Assembly: GCF_001571365.1 (NCBI RefSeq)
Contig: NZ_BCTQ01000019.1
Coordinates: 58,701 to 122,700, forward strand
DNA from: Achromobacter denitrificans NBRC 15125
GTDB lineage: Bacteria; Pseudomonadota; Gammaproteobacteria; Burkholderiales; Burkholderiaceae_B
Direction: 5' to 3'
Length of the DNA: 64,000 nt
The notes under the pieces are model-generated. The model had not been told where the DNA came from. It saw nothing but the letters and a program-made list of their open reading frames with translations, and did no database searches. A program made the position numbers and the translations under genes. How positions within the stretch are numbered: position 1 is the stretch's first letter; each line of letters opens with the position of its first letter. Shown one piece after another: positions 25,808 to 35,569 of the stretch.

Positions 25808-26662
25808 TTACTTGCGGAACATGTTGCGGGCAATGATGTTGATGCCCAGCACCAGCAACGTAATCAGCGTGGCCCCGGCCCAGGCCAGGTTGTTCCAGTC
25901 CTTGAAGGGGCTGGCGGCGTATTGGTAGATCACGACCGGCAGGTTGGCCATCGGCGCGTTCATGTTGAACGACATGAACTGGTTGGACAGCGCGGTGAAC
26001 AGCAGCGGCGCGGTCTCGCCGGAGATGCGGGCGATGGCCAGCAGCACGCCGGTGATGATGCCGGTCTTGGCGGCGCGATAGCACACCAGGGTGATCATGC
26101 GCCACTTGGGGCAGCCCAGCGCCGCGGCGGCTTCGCGCAGGCTGTTGGGAACCAGCAGCAGCATGTTGTCGGTGGTGCGCACCACCACCGGGATCACCAG
26201 GATGGAGAGCGCCAGCGCGCCGGCCCAGCCCGAGTAGTGCCCCACCTGCGCCACGTACACGGCGTAGATGAAGAGGCCGATGATGATGGAAGGAGCCGAC
26301 AGCAGCACGTCGTTCAGGAAGCGCGTGGCCGGCGCCAGCCAGCCGCGGTGGCCGTATTCGGCCAGGTAGGTGCCGGCCAGGATGCCGACCGGCGTGCCGA
26401 TCAGCGTGCCGACGCCAGCCATGACCACGCTGCCGAAGATGGCGTTGATCAGGCCGCCGGCCTGTCCGGGCGGCGGGGTGATCTCGGTGAACAGGGTCAG
26501 CGACAGGGCGGGCGCGCCCTTGACCAGCAGGGTCAGAATGATCCAGAACAGCCAGAACAGCCCGAACGCCAGCGTGCCCAGCGAGACGGTCAACATGATG
26601 CGGTTGACCACGCGGCGCCGGCGGTAGATGCCGTTCTGCATATTGAGTACGGATACAGCCAT
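25808..26662 (-). CDS. pstA: Phosphate ABC transporter permease PstA
   Basis: A 284-residue inner-membrane permease with six predicted hydrophobic segments and the binding-protein-dependent permease loop [14 protein letters not shown] (about residues 180-193) that contacts PstB. Pairs with PstC to form the phosphate channel. It lies 25 bases after pstC; the 48-base gap to pstB holds an 8-bp GC-rich inverted repeat. Confidence 0.96.
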   Translation of the reverse strand: MAVSVLNMQNGIYRRRRVVNRIMLTVSLGTLAFGLFWLFWIILTLLVKGAPALSLTLFTEITPPPGQAGGLINAIFGSVVMAGVGTLIGTPVGILAGTYLAEYGHRGWLAPATRFLNDVLLSAPSIIIGLFIYAVYVAQVGHYSGWAGALALSILVIPVVVRTTDNMLLLVPNSLREAAAALGCPKWRMITLVCYRAAKTGIITGVLLAIARISGETAPLLFTALSNQFMSFNMNAPMANLPVVIYQYAASPFKDWNNLAWAGATLITLLVLGINIIARNMFRK

Positions 26663-26687
26663 GTTTTTTCCTTGTGCTCGCGGCGCG

Positions 26688-27704
26688 TCAGGACTTCTTG
26701 CCTTCGTTGGCGGAGAGGCGAATCAACAGCACCTTGGCCAGCGCCAGCACGATCGTCGTGATCAGGAACAGGATCAGGCCCAGTTCCAGGAGCGCCGCTT
26801 TCTGGATCCCGCCCGCTTCGTTGAATTCATTGGCCAGCGCGGAGGCAATCGAGTTGCCGGGCGAGAACAGCGAGCCGGACCACTTGAAGGCGTTGCCGAT
26901 GACGAAGGTGACGGCCATGGTCTCGCCCAGCGCGCGCCCCAGGCCGAGCATGATGCCGCCGATGACGCCGGACTTCGTGAACGGCAGGACCACGCGCCAC
27001 ATCACTTCCCAGGTCGTGCTGCCCAGGCCGTAGGCCGATTCCTTGAGCATCGTCGGCACGAGTTCGAACACGTCGCGCATGACCGCGGCGATGAACGGGA
27101 TGATCATGATCGAGAGAATCAGGCCCGCCGTGAAGATGCCGATGCCGAAGGGCGGCCCCGCGAAGATGCCGCCGATCACGGGCACGCTGCCCAGCGTGGC
27201 GATCAGGAAGGGCTGCACGTATTGCTGGAACACGGGGACGAAGACGAACAGGCCCCACATGCCGTAGATGATGGACGGAATGGCCGCCAGCATTTCGATG
27301 GCGGTGCCCAATGGGCGACGCAGCCAGGTGGGCGACAGTTCGGTCAGGAAGATGGCGATGCCGAACGACACGGGCACGGCGATGATCAGGGCGATGGCCG
27401 AGGTCAGGAGCGTGCCGATGATGGGCACGACCGCGCCGTAGTTCTGGTTGACGGGGTCCCAGTCGTTGAGCCAGAGGAACGACAGGCCGTATTTGGCCAG
27501 CGATTCCCGACTGCCATAAATCAGGGACACCAGGATCGCCGCCAACAGGATGAACACCAGGAAGGCGAACAGCCGTGTCAGATTCTTGAATAGCGCATCC
27601 ATCAGCGCGTTGTTGTTTTGCTTCATAGGCGAAGGCGTGCCGGTAGTCACGGAGTCCGCCACGCTGGGCGGAAGCGGCACACTATTATCCATTACCGCGC
27701 TCAT
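26688..27704 (-). CDS. pstC: Phosphate ABC transporter permease PstC
   Basis: A 338-residue permease with a cytoplasmic N-terminal tail, first membrane segment at about residues 35-55, and the EAA loop [15 protein letters not shown]. The ATG at 27704 has an AAGGAAAG site; a frame start at 27827 would run through a hairpin-bearing intergenic region and is rejected. Second gene of the operon, 155 bases after pstS. Confidence 0.95.
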   Translation of the reverse strand: MSAVMDNSVPLPPSVADSVTTGTPSPMKQNNNALMDALFKNLTRLFAFLVFILLAAILVSLIYGSRESLAKYGLSFLWLNDWDPVNQNYGAVVPIIGTLLTSAIALIIAVPVSFGIAIFLTELSPTWLRRPLGTAIEMLAAIPSIIYGMWGLFVFVPVFQQYVQPFLIATLGSVPVIGGIFAGPPFGIGIFTAGLILSIMIIPFIAAVMRDVFELVPTMLKESAYGLGSTTWEVMWRVVLPFTKSGVIGGIMLGLGRALGETMAVTFVIGNAFKWSGSLFSPGNSIASALANEFNEAGGIQKAALLELGLILFLITTIVLALAKVLLIRLSANEGKKS

Positions 27705-27761
27705 GGATGGACTTTCCTTGGAAAATCTGAGGGAGAGACTTCGGGGGGTTGGGGCGGGCCG

Positions 27762-27792
27762 GCCCTGGCTTCCTTGGAGGGAAGGCCAGGGC
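27762..27792 (-). other. Hairpin in the pstS-pstC gap
   Basis: A stem of about 12 bp with one bulge (27762-27773 with 27780-27792), no T run after it. Partial termination or mRNA stabilisation here would make more PstS than membrane subunits, as known for other pst operons; that effect is inferred. Confidence 0.4.
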
Positions 27793-27859
27793 GGTCGTGA
27801 TGGGTTGCGCGCGCTCCGGGCCGGCATTCTTGCCGAGTCTTTGCCGCGCTACACCCATC

Positions 27860-28897
27860 CTACCAGACGGCCTTGCCGTCGGCGGCCTTGACCTCGCCCC
27901 AAGCGGCGCGGATTTCCTTGGTCACGGCTTCCGGCAGCGGCACGTAGTCCATCGCTTCGGCCGACTTGGCGCCGTTCTTGAACGCCCAGTCGAAGAACTC
28001 CAGCACAGCCTTGCCCTGGGCCGGCTTGTCTTGCGACTTGTGCACCAGGATGAAGGTGGCGGCGGTCACGGGCCACGAATCGGCGCCCGGCTCGTCGGTC
28101 AGGACCACGCCCATGCCGGGCGCGCTCTTCCAGTCGGCGTTGGCGGCCGCGGCGGCGAAGGCCTTCTGCTCGGGCTGGACGAACTTGCCGTCCTTGTTCT
28201 GCAACTGCGTCCAGGCCAGCTTGTTCTGCTTGGCGTAGGCGTATTCGACGTAGCCGATCGAGTTCTTCAGTTGGCCGACGTAGGCGGCGACGCCTTCGTT
28301 GCCCTTGCCGCCCTGGCCGGTGGGCCACTTGACGGCCTTGCCTTCACCGACCTGCGACTTCCAGTCGGCCGACACCTTGGACAGGTAGTTGGTCCAGCCG
28401 AAGGTGGTGCCCGAGCCGTCCGAACGGTGCACGACGATGATGTCGGCCGACGGCAGCTTGAGGTCGGGGTTCAGCGCCTTGATGGCGGCGTCGTCCCACT
28501 TCTTGATCTTGCCCAGGAAGATGTCGGCCAGCACGGTGCCCGACAGCTTCAGCTTGCCCGGCTCCACGCCGTCGATGTTGACCACGGCAACGGTGCCGCC
28601 GATCACGGCGGGGAACTGCAGCAGGCCGTTCTTTTCCAGGTCGGCTGCCTTCATCGGGTCATCCGAAGCACCGAAATCGACGGTCTTGGCGATGATCTGC
28701 TGCTGGCCGCCGCCCGAACCGATCGACTGGTAGTTCACGGCGTTGTTGGTGGCAGCCTTGTAGTCCGACGCCCACTTGGCGTAGATCGGGTACGGGAACG
28801 ATGCGCCGGCGCCGGTCACATCGGCGGCCTGGACGGCGAAGACGGCGGCGCTCAGCGCGACGCCCAGGGAAACTTGTTTGAAGACACGTTTGAACAT
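27860..28897 (-). CDS. pstS: Periplasmic phosphate-binding protein PstS
   Basis: A 345-residue receptor. Signal peptide residues 1-24 (cleavage VQA-AD), then TGAGASFPYPIYAKW, the IGSGGGQQQI phosphate loop, DFGASDDPM, and HRSDGSGTTF, which together bind phosphate. First gene of pstSCAB and directly behind a near-consensus Pho box. Length and order are typical. Confidence 0.97.
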   Translation of the reverse strand: MFKRVFKQVSLGVALSAAVFAVQAADVTGAGASFPYPIYAKWASDYKAATNNAVNYQSIGSGGGQQQIIAKTVDFGASDDPMKAADLEKNGLLQFPAVIGGTVAVVNIDGVEPGKLKLSGTVLADIFLGKIKKWDDAAIKALNPDLKLPSADIIVVHRSDGSGTTFGWTNYLSKVSADWKSQVGEGKAVKWPTGQGGKGNEGVAAYVGQLKNSIGYVEYAYAKQNKLAWTQLQNKDGKFVQPEQKAFAAAAANADWKSAPGMGVVLTDEPGADSWPVTAATFILVHKSQDKPAQGKAVLEFFDWAFKNGAKSAEAMDYVPLPEAVTKEIRAAWGEVKAADGKAVW

Positions 28898-28985
28898 CTG
28901 GGTTCCTTCTGTGCTCGTTGGAGGAGTCTTGGCAGGCTTGGGAACTGCCTGTCTTTCAGCGACCCTCGCATCTTAGAAGTCCAAG

Positions 28986-29003
28986 ATGACAGGATAGTGA
29001 CAG
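28986..29003 (-). promoter_or_regulatory. Pho box of pstSCAB
   Basis: Minus-strand CTGTCAC-TATC-CTGTCAT: two 7-bp PhoB half-sites with a 4-bp spacer, near consensus. A possible -10 (TAAGAT, 28970-28975) lies 10 bases downstream, the usual distance when PhoB replaces the -35 contact. The operon should be induced by phosphate starvation. Confidence 0.9.
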
Positions 29004-29010
29004 TCATGAT

Positions 29011-29057
29011 CCCCCCCCCGCAGGCGCTGCGCGCCTTCCCCCCCAGGGGGGCGCCGG
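29011..29057. repeat. GC-rich hairpin repeat between ppk and pstS
   Basis: Runs of C and G around a CCCCCC-A-GGGGGG palindrome, preceded by GCAGGCGCTGCGCGCC. A related block occurs at 39781-39832. It could end ppk transcription. The rest of the gap, 29058-29241, shows no gene or clear motif. Confidence 0.55.
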
Positions 29058-29241
29058 TGGCGGACCGGCGGAGCCGGATCCGCGCGGCCTGGCTTTGGGG
29101 CACCTTGCCTCGGATGTCGGCCATGGGTGTGCGGGGCGCTGGAGGCGAGTGGGGGGCACCGGAGGCGGATCCGCGGGGACGGATCAGCTGGTGTGGATCG
29201 GGGCGTTGCGTCGAAACGCCGCCCCTTTCGGGCGGCGGGAG

Positions 29242-31329
29242 TTACACGCCGAGCTTCTGCATCAGGTACTGATGCACGTTGAAGGGTTCGCGGCGGCTCT
29301 TGACGCGGGCGTAGTCGCCGTCGGGCTGCTGCTGCCAGGCGAGCTGGTTGTCGCGCAGGGCGTAGGTGAAGGCCTCGTCGATCACTCGTTTTTTCAGGGT
29401 CTTGTCGTAGATCGGGAAGGCGATTTCCACGCGGCGGAAGAAATTGCGGTCCATCCAGTCGGCCGAGGACAGGTAGACGGTTTCCTCGCCGTCGGCATAG
29501 AAGTAGAAGACCCGGGAATGTTCCAGGAAGCGGCCCACGATGGAGCGCACCCGGATGTTCTCGGACAGCCCCGGCACGCCCGCCCGCAGGGCGCACACGC
29601 CGCGCACGATCAGGTCGATCTTCACGCCGGCCTGCCCGGCCTTGTAGAGCTCTTCGATGACCTGCTCTTCCAGCAGGGAGTTCATTTTGGCCATGATGCG
29701 GGAACGCTTGCCCGCCTTGGCCGCCCGGGCCTCGGCGCGGATCAGGGCGACCATGCCGTCGTGCATGGTGAATGGCGACTGCATCAGCGCCTTGAGCGAG
29801 CGGCGCGCGCCCAGGCCGGTCAGTTGCGCGAACACCTTGTCCATGTCCTCGCACAGCCGGGGATCGGCGGTCAGCAGGCCGAAATCGGTGTAAAGGCGCG
29901 CCGTGCGCGGATGGTAGTTGCCGGTGCCCAGGTGGGCGTAGCGGCGCAGGCGCCCTTTCTCGCGGCGCAGTACCACGGCCATCTTGGCGTGCGTCTTGTG
30001 CGCCACCACGCCGTACACCACGTGGGCGCCCACCTCTTCCAGCTTGGAAGCCCAGTTGATGTTGGTCTGCTCGTCGAACCGCGCCATCAGTTCCACCACC
30101 ACCGTCACTTCCTTGCCGGCGCGCGCCGCGGCCAGCAGGATCTTCATCAGCTCGGAGTCCTCGCCGGTGCGGTAGATGGTCTGCTTGATGGCCATGACGT
30201 CCGGATCCAGCGCGGCGGCGGTCAGGAAATCGATGACGGGCTGGAACGACTGGTAGGGGTGATGCAGCAGCCGGTCCCGCTCGGCCACGGCCTCGAACAG
30301 CTCGGAGGGCTTGTCGCCCACCTTGTCGAACGGCGCCGGCACGGGCGCGCGGTAGTCGGGAAACAGCAGATCCGGCCGCGAATCCGAATTGCACAGCTGC
30401 ATCAGGCGCGACAGGTTCACCGGGCCGGGCACGCGGTAGGTGTCCTCGGCCTTCAGGGAGAACTCGCGCTGCAGGAAGGTTTCGAGCTCGACCGGCGTCA
30501 GCTTGTCGATCTCCAGCCGGACGGCGGCGCCGAAATTGCGCTGCGACAGTTCGCCCTGCAGGGCGTGGCGCAGGTTGGTGACTTCCTCTTCGTCCACGAA
30601 CAGGTCGCTGTTGCGCGTCACCCGCCATTGGTAACAACCCAGCATCTCCAGGCCGGGGAACAGCTCGCCGACGAAGGCGCGCAAAAGCGAAGTCAGCAGA
30701 ATGTAGCCCTCGGGGTGGCCGGAGAGCTCCTGCGGCATCTTGATCAGGCGCGGCAGCGCGCGCGGTGCCTGCACCACGGCGATCGAGGCCTGGCGGCCGA
30801 ACGCGTCCGCCCCCGACAGCGACACGATGAAATTCAGGCTTTTGTTATAGACGCGCGGAAAGGGATGCGCCGGATCCAGCCCGATGGGGGTCAGCAGCGG
30901 CATCACGTCGCGGTTGAACACTTCGCGCGCCCATTCCTGCTGCTGCGGATTCCATTCGGACGCGTGATGCAGGGTGATGCCCTCCGCGTGCATGGCGGGA
31001 AGGATCTCGTCGTTCAGCAGGTTGTATTGGCGCCCGACCAGTTCGTGCACGGCCTGCTGGACGTGCTCGAACGCCACGTCCGGGGTCATGCCGTCGGGCC
31101 CCACCAGGTTCGGCGACTGGCGCTGCTGCTCCTTCAGGCTGGAAATCCGGATCTCGAAGAATTCGTCCAGGTTGGAACTGACGATGCACACATAGCGCAA
31201 TCGTTCGAGCAGGGGCGTTTTCGGATCCTCCGCCATCGCCAGCACACGTTCATTGAATTTCAGCAGCGACAGCTCGCGATTCATGAGCAAGGGCTCGGCG
31301 GGAGGGCGTGAGGGCATACCGGGTTCCAT
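29242..31329 (-). CDS. ppk: Polyphosphate kinase 1
   Basis: A 695-residue PPK1 that polymerises the terminal phosphate of ATP into polyphosphate, reversibly. N-terminal domain FNERVLAMAEDP and NLDEFFEIRISSLKEQQ, catalytic region with MARFDEQTNINWA, the autophosphorylated histidine in VVAHKTHAKM and the second conserved histidine in FLEHSRVFYF, and the closing YLSSADWMDRNFFRRVE. Divergent from ppx across a 209-base region with a probable Pho box on its side. The ATG at 31329 is used; the ATG at 31317 is possible. Confidence 0.97.
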   Translation of the reverse strand: MEPGMPSRPPAEPLLMNRELSLLKFNERVLAMAEDPKTPLLERLRYVCIVSSNLDEFFEIRISSLKEQQRQSPNLVGPDGMTPDVAFEHVQQAVHELVGRQYNLLNDEILPAMHAEGITLHHASEWNPQQQEWAREVFNRDVMPLLTPIGLDPAHPFPRVYNKSLNFIVSLSGADAFGRQASIAVVQAPRALPRLIKMPQELSGHPEGYILLTSLLRAFVGELFPGLEMLGCYQWRVTRNSDLFVDEEEVTNLRHALQGELSQRNFGAAVRLEIDKLTPVELETFLQREFSLKAEDTYRVPGPVNLSRLMQLCNSDSRPDLLFPDYRAPVPAPFDKVGDKPSELFEAVAERDRLLHHPYQSFQPVIDFLTAAALDPDVMAIKQTIYRTGEDSELMKILLAAARAGKEVTVVVELMARFDEQTNINWASKLEEVGAHVVYGVVAHKTHAKMAVVLRREKGRLRRYAHLGTGNYHPRTARLYTDFGLLTADPRLCEDMDKVFAQLTGLGARRSLKALMQSPFTMHDGMVALIRAEARAAKAGKRSRIMAKMNSLLEEQVIEELYKAGQAGVKIDLIVRGVCALRAGVPGLSENIRVRSIVGRFLEHSRVFYFYADGEETVYLSSADWMDRNFFRRVEIAFPIYDKTLKKRVIDEAFTYALRDNQLAWQQQPDGDYARVKSRREPFNVHQYLMQKLGV

Positions 31330-31363
31330 ACGTAGGGGGAGCGTGGAGTTTTACTGCAAAAAA

Positions 31364-31381
31364 GTGACGGTTCCATGACAC
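31364..31381 (-). promoter_or_regulatory. Probable Pho box of ppk
   Basis: Minus-strand GTGTCAT-GGAA-CCGTCAC: two half-sites with the correct 4-bp spacer, one or two mismatches each to CTGTCAT/C. Lies 35-52 bases upstream of the ppk ATG. Confidence 0.6.
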
Positions 31382-31481
31382 AACGCCAAAAACGTAGCGT
31401 ACGCCAAAACCGGGACGTATAACGGTCCGATATATTCTCCCAACCCCCTGTTCCGTAAGAAAAAACACGGGGTTCGGAACG

Positions 31482-31504
31482 CTGTCACATGGGGTCTCTA
31501 TAAT
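31482..31504 (+). promoter_or_regulatory. ppx promoter with single Pho half-site
   Basis: A consensus -10 TATAAT at 31499-31504 lies 10 bases after CTGTCAC (31482-31488). No second half-site at the expected 11-bp step, and no good -35, so PhoB control of ppx is possible but unproven. Confidence 0.5.
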
Positions 31505-31538
31505 CAGGCCACCTCACAGCCAATATTTCACGAGCCGC

Positions 31539-33026
31539 ATGGATCAACTTCTGGCCGCGGTGGACCTCGGGTCCAACAGCTTTCGCCTCTCCATCGGACG
31601 CATCGTTCAGCAGGACGGTACGCCCCAGATCTACCAGATCGATCGCCTCAAGGAAACCGTCCGGCTCGCCGCCGGGCTGGACGCCGAAAAACGGCTGGGC
31701 GACGACGCCATCGACCGCGCGATCGCGGTGCTGGAGCGCTTCGGCGACCGCCTGCGCAGCTTCCACCCGAACCGCGTGCGCGCCGTCGCCACCAACACCT
31801 TCCGCGTGGCGCGCAACACCCGCGACTTCCTGCCTCGGGCCGAGGCCGCGCTGGGCTTCCCCATCGAAGTCATCGCCGGCCGCGAAGAGGCCCGCCTGAT
31901 CTTCTCGGGGGTGGTGCACACCCTGCCCCCCTCGCCCAATAAGCGGCTGGTCATCGACATCGGCGGCGGATCCACCGAGGTCATCATCGGCAAGGGGCAC
32001 GAACCCTCGCTGATGTCCTCGCTCTACATGGGCTGCGTCAGCTTCAGCCGCCAGTTCTTCTCGGACGGCGTGGTGGACGCGCACCAGATGAAGCAGGCGG
32101 AACTGGCCGCCCGGCGCGAAATCGAAGTCATCGCCAAGCAATACCGCAAGATGGGCTGGAAAGAGGCCTACGGGTCGTCCGGCACGGCCAAGGCGCTGTT
32201 CGCCATCCTGACCGAAAGCCGCTTCTCCGACCGCGGCATCACGCGCGCCGGCCTGACCAAGCTGAAAGACCGCATCGTGCGCTCGGGCCGCGTCATTCCC
32301 TCCGAGCTGCCCGGCATCAAGATCGAACGCGCGGACGTGCTGCCAGGCGGCCTGGCCATCATGAGCGCCCTCTTCGACGAATTGGGCATCGAGGTCATGC
32401 ACACCGGCGACGGCGCGCTGCGCCTGGGCGTGCTGTACGACCTGCTCGGCCGCGACGACGAGCACGACAAGCGCGACGAATCGGTGCGCCAGTTCATGAA
32501 GCGCTACCACGTGGACCTCAACCAGGCGCGCCGCGTGCGCCACGCGGCCCTCACGTTGTTCGACGCGATGTTCCCGGACGGTCCGGAGCGCGCCGAACTG
32601 CGTCCGGCGCTGGGCTGGGCCGCGGACCTGCACGAAGTGGGCCTGTCCATCGCCCACAACGCGTATCACAAGCACACCGCCTACGTGCTGGAAAACGCCG
32701 ACATGCCGGGCTTTTCACGGGCCGACCAGCAACTGCTGGCGTTGCTGGCCCTCGGCCATCAGGGCAAGCTGACCAAGCTTGAACCGCTGGTGCGCTCGCG
32801 CCCCCAATGGAAGGCCATTCTGAGCCTGCGCCTGGCGGTGCTGCTGTTCCGCCGCCGCAACGAGATCGAACCGCTGCCGCTGACCGCCTCCGTGCGCGAC
32901 ACGTCCATCGTCGTGCGCGTCAACCGCGACTGGCTGGCCCAGCACCCCCTGAGCGACTTCACGCTGCGCGCCGAAGAAGCCGAATGGAACAAGGTGGGAT
33001 TTTCGTTCGAACTGCTGGAGTTCTAG
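31539..33026 (+). CDS. ppx: Exopolyphosphatase (Ppx/GppA family)
   Basis: A 495-residue member of the actin-like ASKHA fold: VDLGSNSFRLSIGR at the N-terminus, NTFRVARN, the catalytic glutamate region AGREEARLIFSGV (about residues 115-127), and DIGGGSTEV. The C-terminal third has the HD-like helical domain of long Ppx proteins. It hydrolyses polyphosphate chain ends and may act on pppGpp. Divergent from ppk, the enzyme making its substrate. Confidence 0.94.
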   Translation: MDQLLAAVDLGSNSFRLSIGRIVQQDGTPQIYQIDRLKETVRLAAGLDAEKRLGDDAIDRAIAVLERFGDRLRSFHPNRVRAVATNTFRVARNTRDFLPRAEAALGFPIEVIAGREEARLIFSGVVHTLPPSPNKRLVIDIGGGSTEVIIGKGHEPSLMSSLYMGCVSFSRQFFSDGVVDAHQMKQAELAARREIEVIAKQYRKMGWKEAYGSSGTAKALFAILTESRFSDRGITRAGLTKLKDRIVRSGRVIPSELPGIKIERADVLPGGLAIMSALFDELGIEVMHTGDGALRLGVLYDLLGRDDEHDKRDESVRQFMKRYHVDLNQARRVRHAALTLFDAMFPDGPERAELRPALGWAADLHEVGLSIAHNAYHKHTAYVLENADMPGFSRADQQLLALLALGHQGKLTKLEPLVRSRPQWKAILSLRLAVLLFRRRNEIEPLPLTASVRDTSIVVRVNRDWLAQHPLSDFTLRAEEAEWNKVGFSFELLEF

Positions 33027-33034
33027 GAAGCGGC

Positions 33035-33055
33035 GCGGGCGGCAAAGCCGCCCGC
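33035..33055 (+). terminator. Hairpin after ppx
   Basis: A 9-bp perfect stem GCGGGCGGC/GCCGCCCGC around AAA, 9 bases after the stop. No T run, so termination is probable rather than certain. Confidence 0.5.
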
Positions 33056-33086
33056 CGCGCGGCCGGCCGTGCCTTGCACGCCAGCG

Positions 33087-33197
33087 CTAGAAGGGTGAAA
33101 GATCCGTTTCGCGGTCGAGCCGCTTGAGTTCCATGCGCAGGGGCCGCGTCGCCCGCCGTATCAGCCTGATCTTCATGCGGCGGAAGAGGCGGCGCAT
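33087..33197 (-). CDS. Possible 36-residue basic peptide after olsB
   Basis: An ATG at 33197, 8 bases after the olsB stop, opens a 36-codon frame rich in arginine and lysine (begins MRRLFRRMKIRLIRR) ending at TAG. There is no good ribosome site apart from possible coupling to olsB. It could be a real small protein, the truncated start of a following acyltransferase gene, or chance. Confidence 0.3.
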   Translation of the reverse strand: MRRLFRRMKIRLIRRATRPLRMELKRLDRETDLSPF

Positions 33198-33204
33198 GGC
33201 GGTC

Positions 33205-34011
33205 TCAGCGCTGGGCGGTCGCGGCGGCCGGCTGATCCAGGCCGAAATGACGGCGGTAACGCTCGTCCATGCGTTCCATCTTGAGCAGCACCGGGAAATC
33301 CGCGGCATTGAAGTCCGGATCCCAGGCGGGCTCGCCACAGACCTTGGCGCCCAGCTTCAGGTAGCCCTTGATCAGCGGCGGCACGCGGGCCGGCAGGGTG
33401 CTGTTCAGCTTTTCCACGGGGTAGCGGTGCAGCGGCGTGACCCGCGGCTCGTCGCCCTGCGGCAGGTGCTTGGAGATCGTGCGCCAGACTTCGGCGGCAG
33501 TGACGCCGTCGTCGCGCAGGCTCACGCTGGCGCAGCCCAGCACATATTCGTAACCGCCGCGGCGCAGGTATTCGGCCAGGCCGGACCACAGCAGCATGAT
33601 GACGCCGCCGCCGCGGTAGTCGGCGTGCGTGCAGGAGCGGCCGACTTCGACCACCTCGTCCCGGATCGGGCCCAGGCCGGACAGGTCGAACTCGGACTCC
33701 GAATAGTATCCGCCCGCCTCCCGCGCCTTCTCGGGCGTCAGGATGCGGTACGTGCCCACGACGCGGCCGCTATCCAGCTCGCGGACCATCAGGTGTTCGC
33801 AAAACGGGTCGAAGCGGTCGTGCTCGACGCCATCCTGCGCATCGGGAAACACCGCCCCCATATCCTCCGTGAAGACCTCGTAGCGCAGGCGTTGAATCTG
33901 CTCGATTTCTTCAGCGGTGCGCGCCAAGCCCACCACCAGCACCTTGGCGGCGGCGCCGGTCCAAGGTTCTGCGGCATTACGGCTCGGATTGATGCGTGCT
34001 AATTCCAGCAT
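33205..34011 (-). CDS. olsB: OlsB-like N-acyltransferase (GNAT fold)
   Basis: A 268-residue protein of the hemolysin/OlsB acyltransferase family, which transfers a 3-hydroxyacyl chain from ACP to the amino group of ornithine, the first step of ornithine lipid synthesis. Visible landmarks: RLRYEVFTEDMGAVFP near residue 42, VVGTYRILTP, EVGRSCTHADYRGGGVIMLLW (acyl-CoA/ACP binding turn) and PLIKGYLKLGAKVCGEPAWD. AGGAG site nine bases before the ATG. Ornithine lipids replace phospholipids when phosphate is scarce, which fits the pst-ppk-ppx neighbourhood, though no good Pho box is seen in the 34012-34170 gap. A partner OlsA is not encoded here. Confidence 0.78.
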   Translation of the reverse strand: MLELARINPSRNAAEPWTGAAAKVLVVGLARTAEEIEQIQRLRYEVFTEDMGAVFPDAQDGVEHDRFDPFCEHLMVRELDSGRVVGTYRILTPEKAREAGGYYSESEFDLSGLGPIRDEVVEVGRSCTHADYRGGGVIMLLWSGLAEYLRRGGYEYVLGCASVSLRDDGVTAAEVWRTISKHLPQGDEPRVTPLHRYPVEKLNSTLPARVPPLIKGYLKLGAKVCGEPAWDPDFNAADFPVLLKMERMDERYRRHFGLDQPAAATAQR

Positions 34012-34170
34012 TGCGCGAAGCTCCTAGAGAGTCCAGTCAGTGTGGACGCCCTGTATGTCAAAGACTTGACCAATATGTTACGTGACTATGAAGTTTAGTT
34101 CGGCGAAGAACCCTTCATTTTGGGCAGATATCGACAATTCTTTACAAACCAATGCTAATTGATGACAAAG

Positions 34171-34202
34171 AAAGGCCACCCATCAGGCGACGGGTGGCCT
34201 TT
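34171..34202 (-). terminator. Rho-independent terminator of folP-glmM
   Basis: Eleven-bp perfect stem (AAAGGCCACCC with its complement), ten-base loop, followed on the minus strand by TTTCTTTG. 24 bases after the glmM stop. Confidence 0.85.
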
Positions 34203-34225
34203 GTCTCAACGCAAGACGCGTCCAT

Positions 34226-35569
34226 TTATCCCAGGCTGGCCGCCAGCTTCTCCGCCGACGCGACGGCGAGCGCCTCGTCTTCGGCTTCCACCATCAGGCG
34301 CAGCTTCGGTTCGGTGCCGGAGGCGCGGATGAGGATGCGGCCGCGGCCGTCCAGATCCGCCTCGACGGCCTTGCGCGCCGCGGTCAGCCCGGCGTGGGTT
34401 TTCCAGTCCAGGCCCGGCGCCAGCGGCACGTTGATCATTTTCTGCGGGTACATGCGCAGGTCGCTCACCCACTCCGACAGGCCCACCGCATTGCGGCGCA
34501 GCGCGGTCAGGACCTGCAGCGCGGCCACGATGCCGTCGCCGGTGGAGTGGCAGTCCAGGCACAGCAGGTGGCCGGAGCTTTCGCCGCCGTAGAGCCAGCC
34601 GCGCGCCTGCATCTGCTCCAGCACGTAGCGGTCGCCCACGTTGGCGCGTTCGAAGCCCACGCCCAGGCGCTTCATTTCGCGCTCGAAGCCGAAGTTGGTC
34701 ATGAGCGTGCCCACCACGCCGTCCACCTTGCCGCGCTGCATGCGCTCGCGGACGATGGCGTACATGAGCTCGTCGCCGTTGTAGATGCGGCCGTCGCCGT
34801 CCACCATCTGCAGGCGGTCCGCGTCGCCGTCGAGCGCGATGCCCAGCTGGGCGCCGCGCGCGCTCACTTCCTTGGCCAGCAGCTCGGGATGCAGCGCGCC
34901 CACGCCCTTGTTGATGTTGAAGCCGTCGGGATGCACGCCGATGGCATGCACCTCGGCGCCCAGCTCGCGGAAGACGTGCGGCGCGATGTTGTAGGCGGCG
35001 CCGTGGGCGGCGTCGACCACGATGGACATCCCGTTGAGGTCCAGGTCGTTGGGAAAGGTGCTCTTGCAGAACTCGATGTAGCGGCCCTGCGCGTCGCCCA
35101 TGCGGCGGGCGCGGCCCAGGCCTTCCGAGGCCACGCAGCCCAGCGGCTCGTCCAGCGCGGCTTCGATGTCGGCCTCGATCTCGTCGGGCAGCTTCATGCC
35201 CTGCGCCGAGAAGAATTTGATGCCGTTGTCGTGGTACGGATTGTGCGAGGCGCTGATGACGATGCCCGCCACCAGGCGCAAGGCGCGCGTCAGGTAGGCC
35301 ACCGCCGGCGTCGGGACCGGCCCGGCCAGCAGCACGTCGATGCCCGCGGCCGACAGGCCGGCCTCCAGGGCCGACTCCAGCATGTAGCCGGAGATCCGCG
35401 TGTCCTTGCCGATCACGACCTGGGGACGGCTGCCGCCGCGCACGGCGTGCTCGCGCGCCAGCACGCGCCCGGCCGCGTAGCCCAGGCGCAGGGCGAATTC
35501 GGCGTTGATCACCGGACCGCCAACCTCGCCGCGCACGCCATCGGTGCCGAAATACTTGCGTCGAATCAT
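34226..35569 (-). CDS. glmM: Phosphoglucosamine mutase
   Basis: A 447-residue enzyme converting glucosamine-6-phosphate to glucosamine-1-phosphate for peptidoglycan and LPS. Opening [10 protein letters not shown], the phosphoserine loop ISASHNP (Ser108), metal loop [11 protein letters not shown], sugar loop GGESSGH and phosphate loop [11 protein letters not shown] are all present. Its start overlaps the folP stop by 4 bases, so it is coupled to folP, the order usual in proteobacteria. Confidence 0.97.
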   Translation of the reverse strand: MIRRKYFGTDGVRGEVGGPVINAEFALRLGYAAGRVLAREHAVRGGSRPQVVIGKDTRISGYMLESALEAGLSAAGIDVLLAGPVPTPAVAYLTRALRLVAGIVISASHNPYHDNGIKFFSAQGMKLPDEIEADIEAALDEPLGCVASEGLGRARRMGDAQGRYIEFCKSTFPNDLDLNGMSIVVDAAHGAAYNIAPHVFRELGAEVHAIGVHPDGFNINKGVGALHPELLAKEVSARGAQLGIALDGDADRLQMVDGDGRIYNGDELMYAIVRERMQRGKVDGVVGTLMTNFGFEREMKRLGVGFERANVGDRYVLEQMQARGWLYGGESSGHLLCLDCHSTGDGIVAALQVLTALRRNAVGLSEWVSDLRMYPQKMINVPLAPGLDWKTHAGLTAARKAVEADLDGRGRILIRASGTEPKLRLMVEAEDEALAVASAEKLAASLG

